From the NCBI GenBank assembly GCA_944320885.1, contig CALUJE010000007.1:1-64000 (forward strand): 64,000 nt of DNA, in the 5' to 3' direction. The notes beneath the pieces were generated by a model. It searched no databases. It was not told where the DNA came from and was given only the letters and a program-made list of their open reading frames with translations. Both the position numbers and the translations under genes were made by a program. Each line of letters opens with the position of its first letter. The stretch's first letter is position 1. Source of the stretch: an uncultured Phocaeicola sp. Lineage in GTDB: Bacteria > Bacteroidota > Bacteroidia > Bacteroidales > Bacteroidaceae. Below, piece by piece: positions 50,368 to 59,729 of the stretch.

Positions 50368-51636
50368 TTATCTGATTTTTAAAGTTATTATGGTTATTGC
50401 TGCCAATACAATGGTTACAATCCAGAATCGTACTGTTATCTTTGATTCATGGAATACGTTGCTGGGTCTGGTAAATACATACGTACATTTCGGATCCAGT
50501 TGCGCCAATGTTGTACGGAAATGGTCGTGAATCGGAGTACGCTTGAAAAGGCGTTGCTTGATTCCTTTCTTCTTTCCCGACTTATAGTATCTTACCTGCA
50601 AGATTACTGACAGATTCTCTACCAGGAATACTCCGCATAGAATAGGAATCAGCAGTTCCTTGTGAATGATAATGGCGAAAACGGCGATGATACCTCCAAT
50701 GGTCAGACTACCCGTATCTCCCATAAATATCTGTGCCGGATAGGCATTGTACCAGAGGAAACCGATAAGTGCACCGATAAAGGCACATATGAAGATAACC
50801 AGCTCCTCACTGCCGGGAATATACATGATGTTCAGATATCCGGCATATTCGATATGACTCGATACATATGCAAGTATACCGAGCGTGACACCGATGATGG
50901 CAGAGTTTCCCGCTGCCATTCCGTCCATTCCGTCGTTCAGGTTGGCACCGTTGGATACGGCAGTAACGACAAAGATGGTTACCAGTACAAACAATATCCA
51001 GCCGGCAGTTTCCTTATGTTCTCCCATGAAGCCTACGAAATCGGCATAATCAAGGTTGTTGTTCTTGAAGAAAGGAATGGTAGTCTGTGTAGATTTCTCT
51101 GCCTGACTCTTGTGAACGATAGCTACCGTTTCGTTGCTTTGTCTGGTTTCGATGTTCTTACGGATTACCACATCCGGGCTCAGATACAATGTGAGTCCCA
51201 CAATCAGTCCCAGTCCCACCTGTCCTATGACTTTGAATTTGCCGTGCAGTCCTTCCTTGTCTTTCTTAAATACTTTTATATAGTCATCCAGAAAGCCTAA
51301 GGTTCCCAGCCATATTGTAGTAATCAGCATGAGCAGCATGTATACGTTGTCCAGTCGTCCTAATAGCAGGCAAGGTATCAGTATGGCAACAATGATGATG
51401 ATACCTCCCATTGTAGGGACTCCCACTTTGTTGACGTTGAACGGGTCTATGGCAGCATCGCGCTGTGTTTCCGAAATCTGTTTTCTTTTCAGCATCTTAA
51501 TGAAATATTCACCGAAGATAGCCGAGATAAGCAGTGCCAGAATAATAGCCATGAGTGAGCGGAACGATACATATCCGAACATTCTTGCTCCTGGAAAATT
51601 CAGCGTCTCAAGATATTTGAATAAATAGAATAACAT
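50368..51636 (-). CDS. mraY: Phospho-N-acetylmuramoyl-pentapeptide transferase
   Basis: MraY makes lipid I by moving phospho-MurNAc-pentapeptide onto undecaprenyl phosphate. The 422-residue membrane protein has about ten helices. Conserved sites are V-P-T-M-G-G, F-L-D-D-Y-I-K (the Asp pair), N-L-N-D-G-M-D-G-M-A and F-M-G-D-T-G-S-L, with the late H-D-H-F motif (R-T-P-I-H-D-H-F). A periplasmic loop of about 50 residues near 165-215 is longer than in E. coli, whose MraY is 360 residues, and is common in this phylum. Between murE and murD, it is where murF would normally be found upstream, but murF is missing. Confidence 0.96.
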   Translation of the reverse strand: MLFYLFKYLETLNFPGARMFGYVSFRSLMAIILALLISAIFGEYFIKMLKRKQISETQRDAAIDPFNVNKVGVPTMGGIIIIVAILIPCLLLGRLDNVYMLLMLITTIWLGTLGFLDDYIKVFKKDKEGLHGKFKVIGQVGLGLIVGLTLYLSPDVVIRKNIETRQSNETVAIVHKSQAEKSTQTTIPFFKNNNLDYADFVGFMGEHKETAGWILFVLVTIFVVTAVSNGANLNDGMDGMAAGNSAIIGVTLGILAYVSSHIEYAGYLNIMYIPGSEELVIFICAFIGALIGFLWYNAYPAQIFMGDTGSLTIGGIIAVFAIIIHKELLIPILCGVFLVENLSVILQVRYYKSGKKKGIKQRLFKRTPIHDHFRTTLAQLDPKCTYVFTRPSNVFHESKITVRFWIVTIVLAAITIITLKIR

Positions 51637-51657
51637 TTTATAATCAGCGTTTGGTTG

Positions 51658-53109
51658 TTAATTTGCAAATATTTCACGAACTATCTCACGGTCATCAAAA
51701 TGATGTTTTACTCCCTTTATTTCCTGATAGTCTTCATGACCTTTTCCGGCTATCAGTATGACATCGCCCCGTTGTGCCATCATGCAGGCAGTGCGGATAG
51801 CTTCTTTACGGTCTACTATGCTTATGACTTTCTTCTTGTCGCTTTCTGTCAGTCCCGCAAGCATGTCATTGATGATATCCTGAGGTTCTTCAAAGCGCGG
51901 ATTGTCTGAAGTGATAATTACCCGGTTGCTTTGTTTTACGGCTTCCTGCGCCATGATGGGGCGTTTGCCTTTATCACGGTTTCCGCCGGCACCGACAACG
52001 GTGATTACATTACCCCTGTTCTGCAATACTTCATGGATGGCATTCAGTACGTTTTCCAGAGCGTCGGGAGTATGAGCATAGTCTACGATAGCAGTAAATC
52101 CGTTAGGTGAGCGCATGGCGTCGAAGCGTCCGGCAACAGGACGAAGCGTACTGAGAACCAGCAAAACATCTTCCGGATTCTTTCCCAGCAATACGGCAGC
52201 TCCGTATACAGCCAGCAGGTTAGAAGCGTTGAATCGTCCGATAAACTGCACGTTCACCTCCTTACCGTTGATATCAAGGAGCATTCCTTCAAAGCCGTCC
52301 TCCAATACCTTTCCATGGAAGTCGCACAGTCCTCTCAGCGAGTAAGTCGCAATTTTAGCTTTGGTATTCTGTACCATTACCATTCCGTTCTTATCGTCGA
52401 GATTGGTAAGGGCAAAGGCCGTTTTGGGCAGTCCGTCAAAGAATGCCTTTTTTGCCTTCAGATAATTCTCTACCGTTTTGTGATAGTCCAGGTGATCACG
52501 GGTAAGGTTGGTAAAGATACCTCCCGCAAACCGGAGTCCTCCGATACGTTTCTGTGCCACGGAGTGTGAGCTCACCTCCATGAATACATATTTGCAGCCT
52601 TCATCAGCCATGCGTCCGAGCAGCGCATTCAGCGTGATAGGGTCGGGAGTCGTATGGTCGGTAGGGATGGCTTCACCGTCAATATAGTTACATACGGTCG
52701 ACAACAGTCCTACCTTGTATCCGAACTTGCGGAACATATTATATAATAAGGTGGCGATGGTAGTTTTTCCGTTTGTTCCCGTTACACCTACCAGTTCTAT
52801 TTTGGAAGTAGGGTCACCATAAAAGGTCGTTGCGGCAATACCTACAACATCTTCCGTATTTTCCACCTGTACATAGGTGACGTTTTCGTTGCACGCATCC
52901 GGCATGGTCTCGCACAGTACGGCCACTGCACCTTGCTCTATGGCTTTAGGTATATAATTATGTCCGTCAGCCTGTGTTCCTTTGATAGCAACAAAAAGAT
53001 GTCCCGGTTTGATTTGGCGTGAATCGATGTTTATTCCGCTGATTTCCGTTTCCGGATTACCTTTCAGGCTTTTTATCTTTATCTTTTTCAGTACTTCTTC
53101 CAGCTTCAT
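51658..53109 (-). CDS. murE: UDP-N-acetylmuramyl-tripeptide synthetase (meso-DAP-adding)
   Basis: MurE adds the third residue of the stem peptide. The 483-residue protein has the ATP loop [10 protein letters not shown] near residue 110, [18 protein letters not shown], and the specificity motif D-N-P-R in [12 protein letters not shown] marks enzymes that use meso-diaminopimelate, so the cell wall is of the A1-gamma DAP type. It lies 12 bp after the ftsI gene. Confidence 0.96.
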   Translation of the reverse strand: MKLEEVLKKIKIKSLKGNPETEISGINIDSRQIKPGHLFVAIKGTQADGHNYIPKAIEQGAVAVLCETMPDACNENVTYVQVENTEDVVGIAATTFYGDPTSKIELVGVTGTNGKTTIATLLYNMFRKFGYKVGLLSTVCNYIDGEAIPTDHTTPDPITLNALLGRMADEGCKYVFMEVSSHSVAQKRIGGLRFAGGIFTNLTRDHLDYHKTVENYLKAKKAFFDGLPKTAFALTNLDDKNGMVMVQNTKAKIATYSLRGLCDFHGKVLEDGFEGMLLDINGKEVNVQFIGRFNASNLLAVYGAAVLLGKNPEDVLLVLSTLRPVAGRFDAMRSPNGFTAIVDYAHTPDALENVLNAIHEVLQNRGNVITVVGAGGNRDKGKRPIMAQEAVKQSNRVIITSDNPRFEEPQDIINDMLAGLTESDKKKVISIVDRKEAIRTACMMAQRGDVILIAGKGHEDYQEIKGVKHHFDDREIVREIFAN

Positions 53110-53121
53110 AGTCGTAATATA

Positions 53122-55233
53122 TTAATTCCTTAAATTCAATGTTATGGTTACCCCTTTCACAATTCTGCTTCCGGGAGTAATACTTTGTTTATATACATGT
53201 CCCACGCCTTCAAGACGGACTTTAAGTCCAGCCTTTTCCAGGCAGTATACAGCATCTTTGGCTCCCATGCCATGAACATTAGGTACCAGTTTGCTGTTTC
53301 CTTCTTTAGACTCCAGCGCTACGTTGACCGTATCGTTTCGTGCATATCCCCATCCGCTGTTTCTTTCGTTCTTCCATACGGTCTTTATACTCAAGTCTTT
53401 CAGTACAGCTTCCGCTTCTGCCAGGTCACCGTTCTTTACGTCGGGAATAAATACCGATGTAGAGTCTACAGCCTGTCTGATGTCCAATGCCAGATCTTTC
53501 GCATAAACCCTTTCGGCAATCTTGCTGAATACGCTTCCGGCCATTAAACCACCCGATGCAGGTCCGTGCGGTATCTTTATGGATACGATGCAGCTGTATT
53601 TCGGCTTTTCCGAGGGGAAGAATCCGCAGAAGCTGACCAGATAACTTACCGTACCCGATTTATATCCGGCCGCACCTTGTGAAATCTGTGCCGTACCGGT
53701 CTTTCCCGATACGCTGAACTGCTTGCTTCCCGCCGGTTTGGCCAGTCCCTGGCTGACAACCCGTTTCAGAATCATCTTAATCTGAGACAATGTCGTATCA
53801 GAACAGATTTTAGGATTGATAACCTCTACCGGATATTCCTCTACGACGTCATTTCCTCTCATGGCTGCCGTGACAAATCGCGGCTTGACCATCTTTCCGT
53901 TATTGGCAATGGCGTTGTAGAAAGTCAGAATATTGATAGGAGGTATCTGCGTTTCATATCCGATACTCATCCATGGGAGAGTAGTCTTTGCAAAATATTT
54001 CTCCTTAGGTCCCTTGACATTTGGCGTTCCCTCACCCGGTATCTGCAGATGAAGCGGCTGGTCGATGCTCATGCGTTTCAGACCGTCTACAAACTTCTGC
54101 GGGTTATCATGATAATATTTGTCGATAAGATATGATACACCGATGTTTGACGAAACTTCAAGTATCCGGCTGACGGTAATCTTTCCGTATCCTCCGCGGT
54201 GCCAGTTGTGGTCGCGCATGAAGCGTCCGTACATAGGCATGATACCGTTTCCTGTATCCACTTCGTCGTCGGGAGTGATATATCCGTCTTCAAGTGCAAC
54301 CATGATTGAGGCCGTCTTGAAAGTAGAACCGGGTTCCATCATGTTGGCTATGGCGTCATTCCGTATTTCACGGTATTCGCCGTCGTTGCATTTGGTCATG
54401 TTGACGATAGCCTTTACATCACCGGTCTCAACCTCCATCAATACGGCTACTCCCGATATAGCGTCTATCTCCTTCAGCTTGTCCACCAGTGCCTTTTCGG
54501 CGATATCCTGCATGCCTACATCCAGCGTACTGATGATGTCACATCCGTCTACAGGCGGTCTGTCTACAATGTTAAGCCATTTGTTCATTACCTTCTGGCG
54601 GTGAGTCAGTCCGTTTGTTCCTCTCAATATCGAGTCAAACGCCAGCTCCAGACCGTTCTTTGCCGAGTCGATAGCCGGATACATGTCACCCAATGTACGT
54701 CTTGCCAATGAGCCGAACGGCTTTTTGCGCTGATTGAATGCCAGTTCCTTGAATCCTCCTTTGTATCGGCTCAGTTTGAATACCGGCAGTTGCTTCACCT
54801 CTTTATATTGGATGTAAGAGATACGGTTGGGATAAAGCAGGTAATTGCGTTTCTTTTCCCTTCTTCCCTTTTTGATGTGCGCTTTGAATTCGGCTGCGCT
54901 CTTGTCGGGGAATATCTTGTGCATCCCCTCACATATCTCATCCAGGTGCAACATCAGCAAAGAATCCTTTTCCTTTCCTCCAGCCACAAAGTCCATGTAT
55001 ATTTTATATTCGGGCAGGCTGCTGGCCATCAGCTGGTTGTCGGCCGAAAGGATGTTTCCTCTCATCGGCTTCACCACCACATTGGTTGCAACGTACTGTT
55101 CGGAAACTATTTTCCAATAGTTCCGTTCTCCGAACATGATGACGGCAGCCTTGACAATGATAGATATTCCCACTATCGCCATCAGGACCACGATGCAAAA
55201 GTACCGTTGCATTATATTTCTGTTCTTTGCCAT
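53122..55233 (-). CDS. ftsI: Septal penicillin-binding protein (FtsI-type) with PASTA tail
   Basis: This 703-residue class B PBP crosslinks septal peptidoglycan with FtsW. One N-terminal membrane helix is followed by the dimerisation module and the transpeptidase domain: active serine in P-G-S-T-F-K, S-S-N in V-S-S-N-I-G-V, and K-T-G in S-G-K-T-G-T-A. The C-terminal 110 residues contain at least one PASTA repeat (V-P-N-V-H-G-M-G-A-K-D-A-V-Y-C-L-E-K-A-G-L-K-V) preceded by a less clear one starting I-P-D-V-K-N. PASTA domains on septal PBPs are known from Gram-positives (Pbp2x) and Bacteroidota; E. coli FtsI lacks them. Confidence 0.94.
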   Translation of the reverse strand: MAKNRNIMQRYFCIVVLMAIVGISIIVKAAVIMFGERNYWKIVSEQYVATNVVVKPMRGNILSADNQLMASSLPEYKIYMDFVAGGKEKDSLLMLHLDEICEGMHKIFPDKSAAEFKAHIKKGRREKKRNYLLYPNRISYIQYKEVKQLPVFKLSRYKGGFKELAFNQRKKPFGSLARRTLGDMYPAIDSAKNGLELAFDSILRGTNGLTHRQKVMNKWLNIVDRPPVDGCDIISTLDVGMQDIAEKALVDKLKEIDAISGVAVLMEVETGDVKAIVNMTKCNDGEYREIRNDAIANMMEPGSTFKTASIMVALEDGYITPDDEVDTGNGIMPMYGRFMRDHNWHRGGYGKITVSRILEVSSNIGVSYLIDKYYHDNPQKFVDGLKRMSIDQPLHLQIPGEGTPNVKGPKEKYFAKTTLPWMSIGYETQIPPINILTFYNAIANNGKMVKPRFVTAAMRGNDVVEEYPVEVINPKICSDTTLSQIKMILKRVVSQGLAKPAGSKQFSVSGKTGTAQISQGAAGYKSGTVSYLVSFCGFFPSEKPKYSCIVSIKIPHGPASGGLMAGSVFSKIAERVYAKDLALDIRQAVDSTSVFIPDVKNGDLAEAEAVLKDLSIKTVWKNERNSGWGYARNDTVNVALESKEGNSKLVPNVHGMGAKDAVYCLEKAGLKVRLEGVGHVYKQSITPGSRIVKGVTITLNLRN

Positions 55234-55236
55234 AGC

Positions 55237-55674
55237 TTATTTGATTAAATAAGGAGGATTGGTTGACGTTTGCAACTGGCTCTCTTCCTTCGACACATAT
55301 TCTTCAATCTTTGACTGACGGCTCTTCTCGGTCAGTTCCGACGAACGGGTAAGCGCGTTATACTTTACGTCGGTCAGTTCTTTCTTCAACCGGTCTATTT
55401 CAATCATCTTCTGCTGACAGTCGTAACGGTTGCTGATATACAGGATTGCGTAAAACACAACCAGGAGCAACAGCAGCACCTGACGTCTGAAAAAGTCGTG
55501 AGTCAGAATATCACCACCCACAATATTCTTGAAAGACATTCCATTACCCGAACGGCTTGTCTTTTCATTGGGGGCTTCCTCCTGTTTCTTGTCTTCTTCC
55601 AGCAGAGGTTCCTCCGTTTGTGTATTTGTAATATTGTTGTTTGCGTATTCGTCCATAATCGGTATGTTATTCAT
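55237..55674 (-). CDS. FtsL-like division protein
   Basis: A 145-residue bitopic protein stands exactly where ftsL does, between rsmH and ftsI. Residues of about 1-60 are a polar, Glu/Asn-rich cytoplasmic part, then comes one transmembrane helix (V-L-L-L-L-L-V-V-F-Y-A-I-L-Y-I) and a periplasmic coiled coil (M-I-E-I-D-R-L-K-K-E-L-T-D-V-K-Y). Sequence conservation in FtsL is low, so the name rests on position and topology. The start at 55674 overlaps the rsmH stop (ATGAATAA), implying translational coupling. Confidence 0.82.
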   Translation of the reverse strand: MNNIPIMDEYANNNITNTQTEEPLLEEDKKQEEAPNEKTSRSGNGMSFKNIVGGDILTHDFFRRQVLLLLLVVFYAILYISNRYDCQQKMIEIDRLKKELTDVKYNALTRSSELTEKSRQSKIEEYVSKEESQLQTSTNPPYLIK

Positions 55675-56590
55675 CAGTTGTTTTCTTTTCGGCAATTCTC
55701 AGTTTGGCGCTTCTGGAGCGCGGGTTCCGTTCCTGCTCCTCTTCATCCGGCACAATCACTTTATTGTTTACCAGCCGGAAGGGAGTCTGCACATTCCCGA
55801 AGAAGTCCTTTTCCATCACCCCCTCACAGTTGCCCGTCTTCATCAGGTTCTTCACCATCCGGTCTTCCAGTGAGTGATAAGTGATTACCACCAGCCTTCC
55901 GCCCGGTTTCAGTACGTCAGTAGCGGCGGTAAGCATCTCTTTCAGCGCTTCCATCTCCTGGTTCACCTCTATGCGCAGTGCCTGAAAGACCTTGGCCAGT
56001 TCCTTTTTCTCACGTTCCCTGCCGAAGAGCGGTTTTATCACGGCGAGAAATTCTTCTATGGTTCCGATATATTTCTCCGCACGAGCCTTTACCAGTACAG
56101 ACGCCAGCTTGCGGCTGTTTTTCAGCTCTCCGTACAGATAAAACACATTTGCCAGCCGTTCTTCATCATACGTATTCACCACTTCGGCGGCAGTCAGTCC
56201 CGAACGTTTGTTCATCCGCATGTCCAACTTACCTTCAAAGCGGAACGAGAATCCTCTTTCCGAGTCGTCAAAGTGATGTGACGACACACCCAGGTCTGCC
56301 AGAATTCCGTCCACCTGTTCCTGTCCGTAATATTTCAGGAAGTTGCGCAGATAGCGGAAGTTGCTTCTTACAAACGTAAAGCGCGGGTCGGCAATGATAT
56401 TCTTTTCGGCATCCTCATCCTGGTCAAAACTGTACAGATGCGATGTCGGGTCAAGTCTGCTCAATATCTCTTTGGAGTGTCCTCCTCCGCCAAAGGTCAC
56501 ATCCACATAAACACCTCCCGTGTGTATGTTCATTCCATCCACACTGGGTTTCAATAAAACGGGAATATGATATACAGTTTCTTCACTCAT
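55667..56590 (-). CDS. rsmH: 16S rRNA (cytosine(1402)-N(4))-methyltransferase
   Basis: RsmH (MraW) methylates C1402 of 16S rRNA with SAM. The 307-residue protein opens with H-I-P-V-L-L-K-P-S-V and the SAM loop Y-V-D-V-T-F-G-G-G-G-H-S, followed by D-Q-D-E-D-A, L-A-D-L-G-V-S-S-H-H-F-D, R-G-F-S-F-R and V-F-Q-A-L-R-I-E-V-N-Q-E. Its start overlaps mraZ by 8 bp. Confidence 0.96.
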   Translation of the reverse strand: MSEETVYHIPVLLKPSVDGMNIHTGGVYVDVTFGGGGHSKEILSRLDPTSHLYSFDQDEDAEKNIIADPRFTFVRSNFRYLRNFLKYYGQEQVDGILADLGVSSHHFDDSERGFSFRFEGKLDMRMNKRSGLTAAEVVNTYDEERLANVFYLYGELKNSRKLASVLVKARAEKYIGTIEEFLAVIKPLFGREREKKELAKVFQALRIEVNQEMEALKEMLTAATDVLKPGGRLVVITYHSLEDRMVKNLMKTGNCEGVMEKDFFGNVQTPFRLVNNKVIVPDEEEQERNPRSRSAKLRIAEKKTTDE

Positions 56591-57047
56591 TGGGTTCCAG
56601 ATTTTCCGTGTTCATAATATCTTCCATGGCACAGGCAAATTCTTCCGCTTCCATAAAAGGCCGGCAGGTCAGTTCCTTTGCCCATATTTCAATGGTGTTG
56701 TCCATTCCGATGAAGCAAACCTCCTGTCTGATGGCTGCGCATTCACGAAACCTTTTCGGTATCAGTATGCGTCCGTTGGCGTCAGGGGTTATCAGTTCCA
56801 CTTCCGAAACGAACTGTCTGAATACCATCTGATGTTTGGCATTCCATCGGTTCAGACGGCTTCTTAAGGCATCGAGCTGATTGTTCCATACGCTTTCCGG
56901 GTATAGAACCAGACAGTTCTGAAATACGTCTTTGCGCATCACCAACTTCTCTTCAGAACTTGTCTGCAGAATTTTACGAAAAGAAGCCGGAAGAAACACT
57001 CTTCCCTTTTCATCGGTTTTCGCTTCTATGTTGCCCAAAAAACGCAT
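56583..57047 (-). CDS. mraZ: Transcriptional regulator and dcw gatekeeper MraZ
   Basis: MraZ is the first gene of the dcw cluster and a DNA-binding repressor of its own promoter in E. coli. The 154-residue protein has two AbrB-like SpoVT folds: F-L-G-N-I-E-A-K-T-D-E-K-G-R-V-F-L-P-A-S-F-R and the second half V-E-L-I-T-P-D-A-N-G-R-I-L-I-P-K-R-F-R-E. Both carry the D-x-K/N-G-R turn. Direct TGGGG repeats 43-57 bp upstream look like its binding sites. Confidence 0.95.
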   Translation of the reverse strand: MRFLGNIEAKTDEKGRVFLPASFRKILQTSSEEKLVMRKDVFQNCLVLYPESVWNNQLDALRSRLNRWNAKHQMVFRQFVSEVELITPDANGRILIPKRFRECAAIRQEVCFIGMDNTIEIWAKELTCRPFMEAEEFACAMEDIMNTENLEPNE

Positions 57048-57076
57048 GATTGTACCTTATAATATGATTCAGGTTG

Positions 57077-57108
57077 TAAAAGTACATATTTCCCCACAAT
57101 TCCCCACT
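57077..57108 (-). promoter_or_regulatory. dcw promoter region with two MraZ boxes
   Basis: On the minus strand TGGGG occurs twice, spaced as TGGG-N6-TGGG (plus-strand CCCCA at 57092-57096 and 57102-57106), the arrangement bound by MraZ in other bacteria. Just downstream TACTTTTA (57084-57077) is a near match to the -7 element. Repressor sites would overlap the -33 region. Confidence 0.65.
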
Positions 57109-57385
57109 TTTTTTAACTAAAAACATTCTTATTATTTATCAACAGCCTGTTAACAACTCTATCCATTTGATTTATAGATTGTTTCTCTTTTGCCGGCAGA
57201 GTGGGGCTTTTGCCTGTGCCGAAGCTCTTTGTTTGTCTGCTTTTTTATCGTCGGACGACCTGTTCCCCGTTTGGAGCTCCGACAAACGATGCCTGCAGTT
57301 TTCCTTGGAGGAGATAACTTCTTTTAACTTCCAAAACTGCTTCAGATTTTATATATTTACGCAGATATTAAACCGGAGGTATATT
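57109..57385. other. Intergenic region between dcw cluster and mgtC-like gene
   Basis: The divergent gap is about 340 bp with the MraZ-box region at its left end. An open frame runs from 57167 into the mgtC-like gene but has no conserved content before 57386. TATATTTA at about 57351 is a weak -7 candidate for that gene. Nothing else stands out. Confidence 0.45.
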
Positions 57386-58048
57386 ATGGCTTGGGAATTT
57401 GTCTTACGTTTGTTGGTTGCGGGCATTTTGGGTGCCCTTATCGGACTCGACCGTGAATATCGTGCCAAAGAAGCAGGTTATCGCACTCACTTCCTCGTCT
57501 CGCTGGGGAGTGCGTTGTTTATGATACTGTCGCAATATGGTTTTATGGAAATAATTGAACACCGCGGTGTAAGCCTCGATCCTAGCCGTATAGCTTCACA
57601 GGTAGTTACCGGAATAGGCTTTATCGGAGCCGGAACCATTATCTTCCAGAAACAGATTGTGCGCGGACTTACCACAGCAGCAGGAATATGGGTGACGGCA
57701 GGTATCGGTATGACGATTGGTGCAGGCATGTATTTTGTGGGAGTTTCAGCTGCCATACTGACGCTTGTAGGCTTGGAGCTTTTAACTTATTTGTTTAAGA
57801 GCATAGGCATGAAAAGTGCTTACATAGAATTCTCTACCAGCAAGCGCGATGTCGTTACTCTGGTACGTGAACGCTTTATGGCCTGTAATTATGTGATAGC
57901 TTCTTATCAGATGGAGCAGGTGAACCACGAGCAGGCCACTACCTATCAGGTAACTATGGTGGTAAAAGGACGCAAAGGCGGAGAGCGTGAACTCTTCAGC
58001 ATCCTGCACGACTTCCATGACGATATCAGTCTGTATAAGGTGGAATAA
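57386..58048 (+). CDS. MgtC/SapB family membrane protein
   Basis: The 220-residue protein has four to five N-terminal membrane helices with the MgtC signature L-I-G-L-D-R-E-Y-R, G-Y-R-T-H-F-L-V, Q-V-V-T-G-I-G-F-I-G-A-G and G-L-T-T-A-A-G-I-W-V-T-A-G-I-G, then a cytoplasmic ACT-like C-terminal domain of about 80 residues. MgtC-type proteins affect growth at low magnesium and in some cases ATP synthase, but the role in gut anaerobes is unknown. The start at 57386 follows a strong Shine-Dalgarno (ccggaggt at 57373-57380), unusual for this phylum. Confidence 0.9.
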   Translation: MAWEFVLRLLVAGILGALIGLDREYRAKEAGYRTHFLVSLGSALFMILSQYGFMEIIEHRGVSLDPSRIASQVVTGIGFIGAGTIIFQKQIVRGLTTAAGIWVTAGIGMTIGAGMYFVGVSAAILTLVGLELLTYLFKSIGMKSAYIEFSTSKRDVVTLVRERFMACNYVIASYQMEQVNHEQATTYQVTMVVKGRKGGERELFSILHDFHDDISLYKVE

Positions 58049-58144
58049 GGAGTCTTGGGAATGCTATTGTTTCAAAGGTTTGAGCTAAACTTGACTAAAA
58101 GAGATATCTCATATTATACAGTCTATTTTTAATAATATCATATT

Positions 58145-58197
58145 TGAAAAAAGAAACCGCTGTACTTTGTTTCTGTAAAAAAGCAGGCAGCGGTTTC
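58145..58197 (-). terminator. Terminator of the second TlpA-like gene
   Basis: Arms gaaaccgctg (58153-58162) and cagcggtttc (58188-58197) pair perfectly. On the minus strand the stem runs into cttttttcaa. It ends the minus-strand locus. Confidence 0.8.
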
Positions 58198-58230
58198 GTG
58201 AGGGAGAGTGATATAAACAAAATTTTATGT

Positions 58231-59646
58231 TTATTTTTTGAGAGCTTCGTCAATAACAGCTTTGATTTCGAATGAAGACGGATAAGGAGCATCTGTATAG
58301 ATGGCTTTTCCGTCTTTTCCAAACAGCATAAAGCGTGGTATGCCCGTAATGGCGTAAGACTTCGTGATTTCAGCTTCGCGTTCACCGGCGAAGAGTTGAA
58401 TGCCACACATTCCTTTTTCCTTCAACATATTTTTCCATTTGTCGTAATCTTTGCGTGAATCTATAGAAACGCTCATGAATACAATGTTCGGATTGTTATG
58501 ATAACTTTCTTCCAGTTTAACCATATAAGGAATTTCGCGGTTGCACGGTCCGCACCAGGTAGCCCATACATCTACGTATACCACTTTCCCTTTGAAATCA
58601 GACAGTGCCACTTGTTTGCCGTTGACATCTTCAAAACGGAAGTTGATGGCCTCTGTGTATTGTGGTTCTTTGTTATATTTTGCCATAATAGCATCGAGGC
58701 GTTTTTTCTGTTCGTAGGTAGCCAGATATTTTCTGTAGGTCTGTTCGTAAAGCTTGATACCGAGGTAAGTTTTGATTGTCTTGCAACCGTTTATTACCAT
58801 TTCTCCTCTTACGGTATCGTTAGTAATCAGGCTCTTTTCAATCAGTGTTTTTTCTGCATTTATGATGTAATCACCCAATTTGTCTTCCGAAATGTCCGGA
58901 TTGGTATAGATTCCGGCAATATAGTATTCTTTTATAAATTCAAGGGCATTAGGGTAGTTCAGAATGGATGCTTTTTGTGTAAGGTCTGCAATGTTTATGC
59001 TTTTGTGAAAGTTAGAATAGTCGTTCTTTCTCGGATTTATATGTTTGAATACTCGAGGGTATGCAATGCCAATTTCGGTGAGATTATACTTTTTGAAGTC
59101 TTCGAAAGAAGCATTAAATTTCGGGTTTCCGGTCTGTGTTTTTGGTAAGGCTTTTGCCCTGGTCAGCATGTTTTCAAACATGGGAAAGAATTCTTTAAAA
59201 GTATTATCCTTATAATAGAAATGGTAGATAGCTTTGCTTTCTGCCGGATAAACAAAATTGTGCCATGCCTCAATAGCTTTGTTTTCTTCGGTATTGTTGT
59301 TTCCTGTCAGTTTGAAGTTGTCTTTTTCAATTTCAAAAGAGAGGGCATCTCCGGGTTTTAGGTAAAAAATATAACGATATGTACGGGCCCTGTCATTTTG
59401 AGCAATGACATAGTATCCTTCCTTTTCGGGAGTGAAAGCAAATCCGAAATATCCGTTATTGGTAGGTGATGATGCCAGTTGCTTCATTTCCCCATTGTCT
59501 ATTTCGTAGAGATTGAATACCATTTTCTCAATAGTACCCATTTTCCCTTTAATAATGGACGTCTTTTTCTGTTGGGCAGATACAAAGAAGCTTATGGAGG
59601 TAAGTAGGATGGCAACTATGGTGAGTATTTTGCTGGTCTTTTTCAT
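58231..59646 (-). CDS. TlpA-like thioredoxin-fold protein, copy 2
   Basis: A 471-residue exported protein (signal peptide ends F-F-V-S-A-Q). Its N-terminal part (about 30-130) resembles DUF4369-type domains of Bacteroidota TlpA proteins (I-I-K-G-K-M-G-T-I-E). A helical middle follows, and the last 140 residues form a TlpA/AhpC-type thioredoxin domain with W-A-T-W-C-G-P-C near residue 365 and the cis-Pro in G-I-P-R-F. It is a periplasmic disulfide reductase. It is a tandem copy of the next gene upstream; the thioredoxin domains are almost the same and the N-terminal parts have drifted. Confidence 0.88.
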   Translation of the reverse strand: MKKTSKILTIVAILLTSISFFVSAQQKKTSIIKGKMGTIEKMVFNLYEIDNGEMKQLASSPTNNGYFGFAFTPEKEGYYVIAQNDRARTYRYIFYLKPGDALSFEIEKDNFKLTGNNNTEENKAIEAWHNFVYPAESKAIYHFYYKDNTFKEFFPMFENMLTRAKALPKTQTGNPKFNASFEDFKKYNLTEIGIAYPRVFKHINPRKNDYSNFHKSINIADLTQKASILNYPNALEFIKEYYIAGIYTNPDISEDKLGDYIINAEKTLIEKSLITNDTVRGEMVINGCKTIKTYLGIKLYEQTYRKYLATYEQKKRLDAIMAKYNKEPQYTEAINFRFEDVNGKQVALSDFKGKVVYVDVWATWCGPCNREIPYMVKLEESYHNNPNIVFMSVSIDSRKDYDKWKNMLKEKGMCGIQLFAGEREAEITKSYAITGIPRFMLFGKDGKAIYTDAPYPSSFEIKAVIDEALKK

Positions 59647-59676
59647 AACAACTGAATAAAATAATTGATTTTTCAG

Positions 59677-59711
59677 TTCACTGCATTACTTTAGATAATG
59701 CCTGCAGTGAA
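59677..59711 (-). terminator. Hairpin between the two TlpA-like genes
   Basis: Arms ttcactgca (59677-59685) and tgcagtgaa (59703-59711) enclose 17 nt. There is no T-run on the minus strand, so it may be a stability hairpin or a partial terminator between the paralogues. Confidence 0.5.
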
Positions 59712-59729
59712 TCATTATTTATTTAATAT

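Noticed and set aside
57167..57385. N-terminal extension of the MgtC-like protein
   Set aside because: The 73 extra residues are not membrane-like or conserved, and a strong ribosome-binding site precedes the ATG at 57386.
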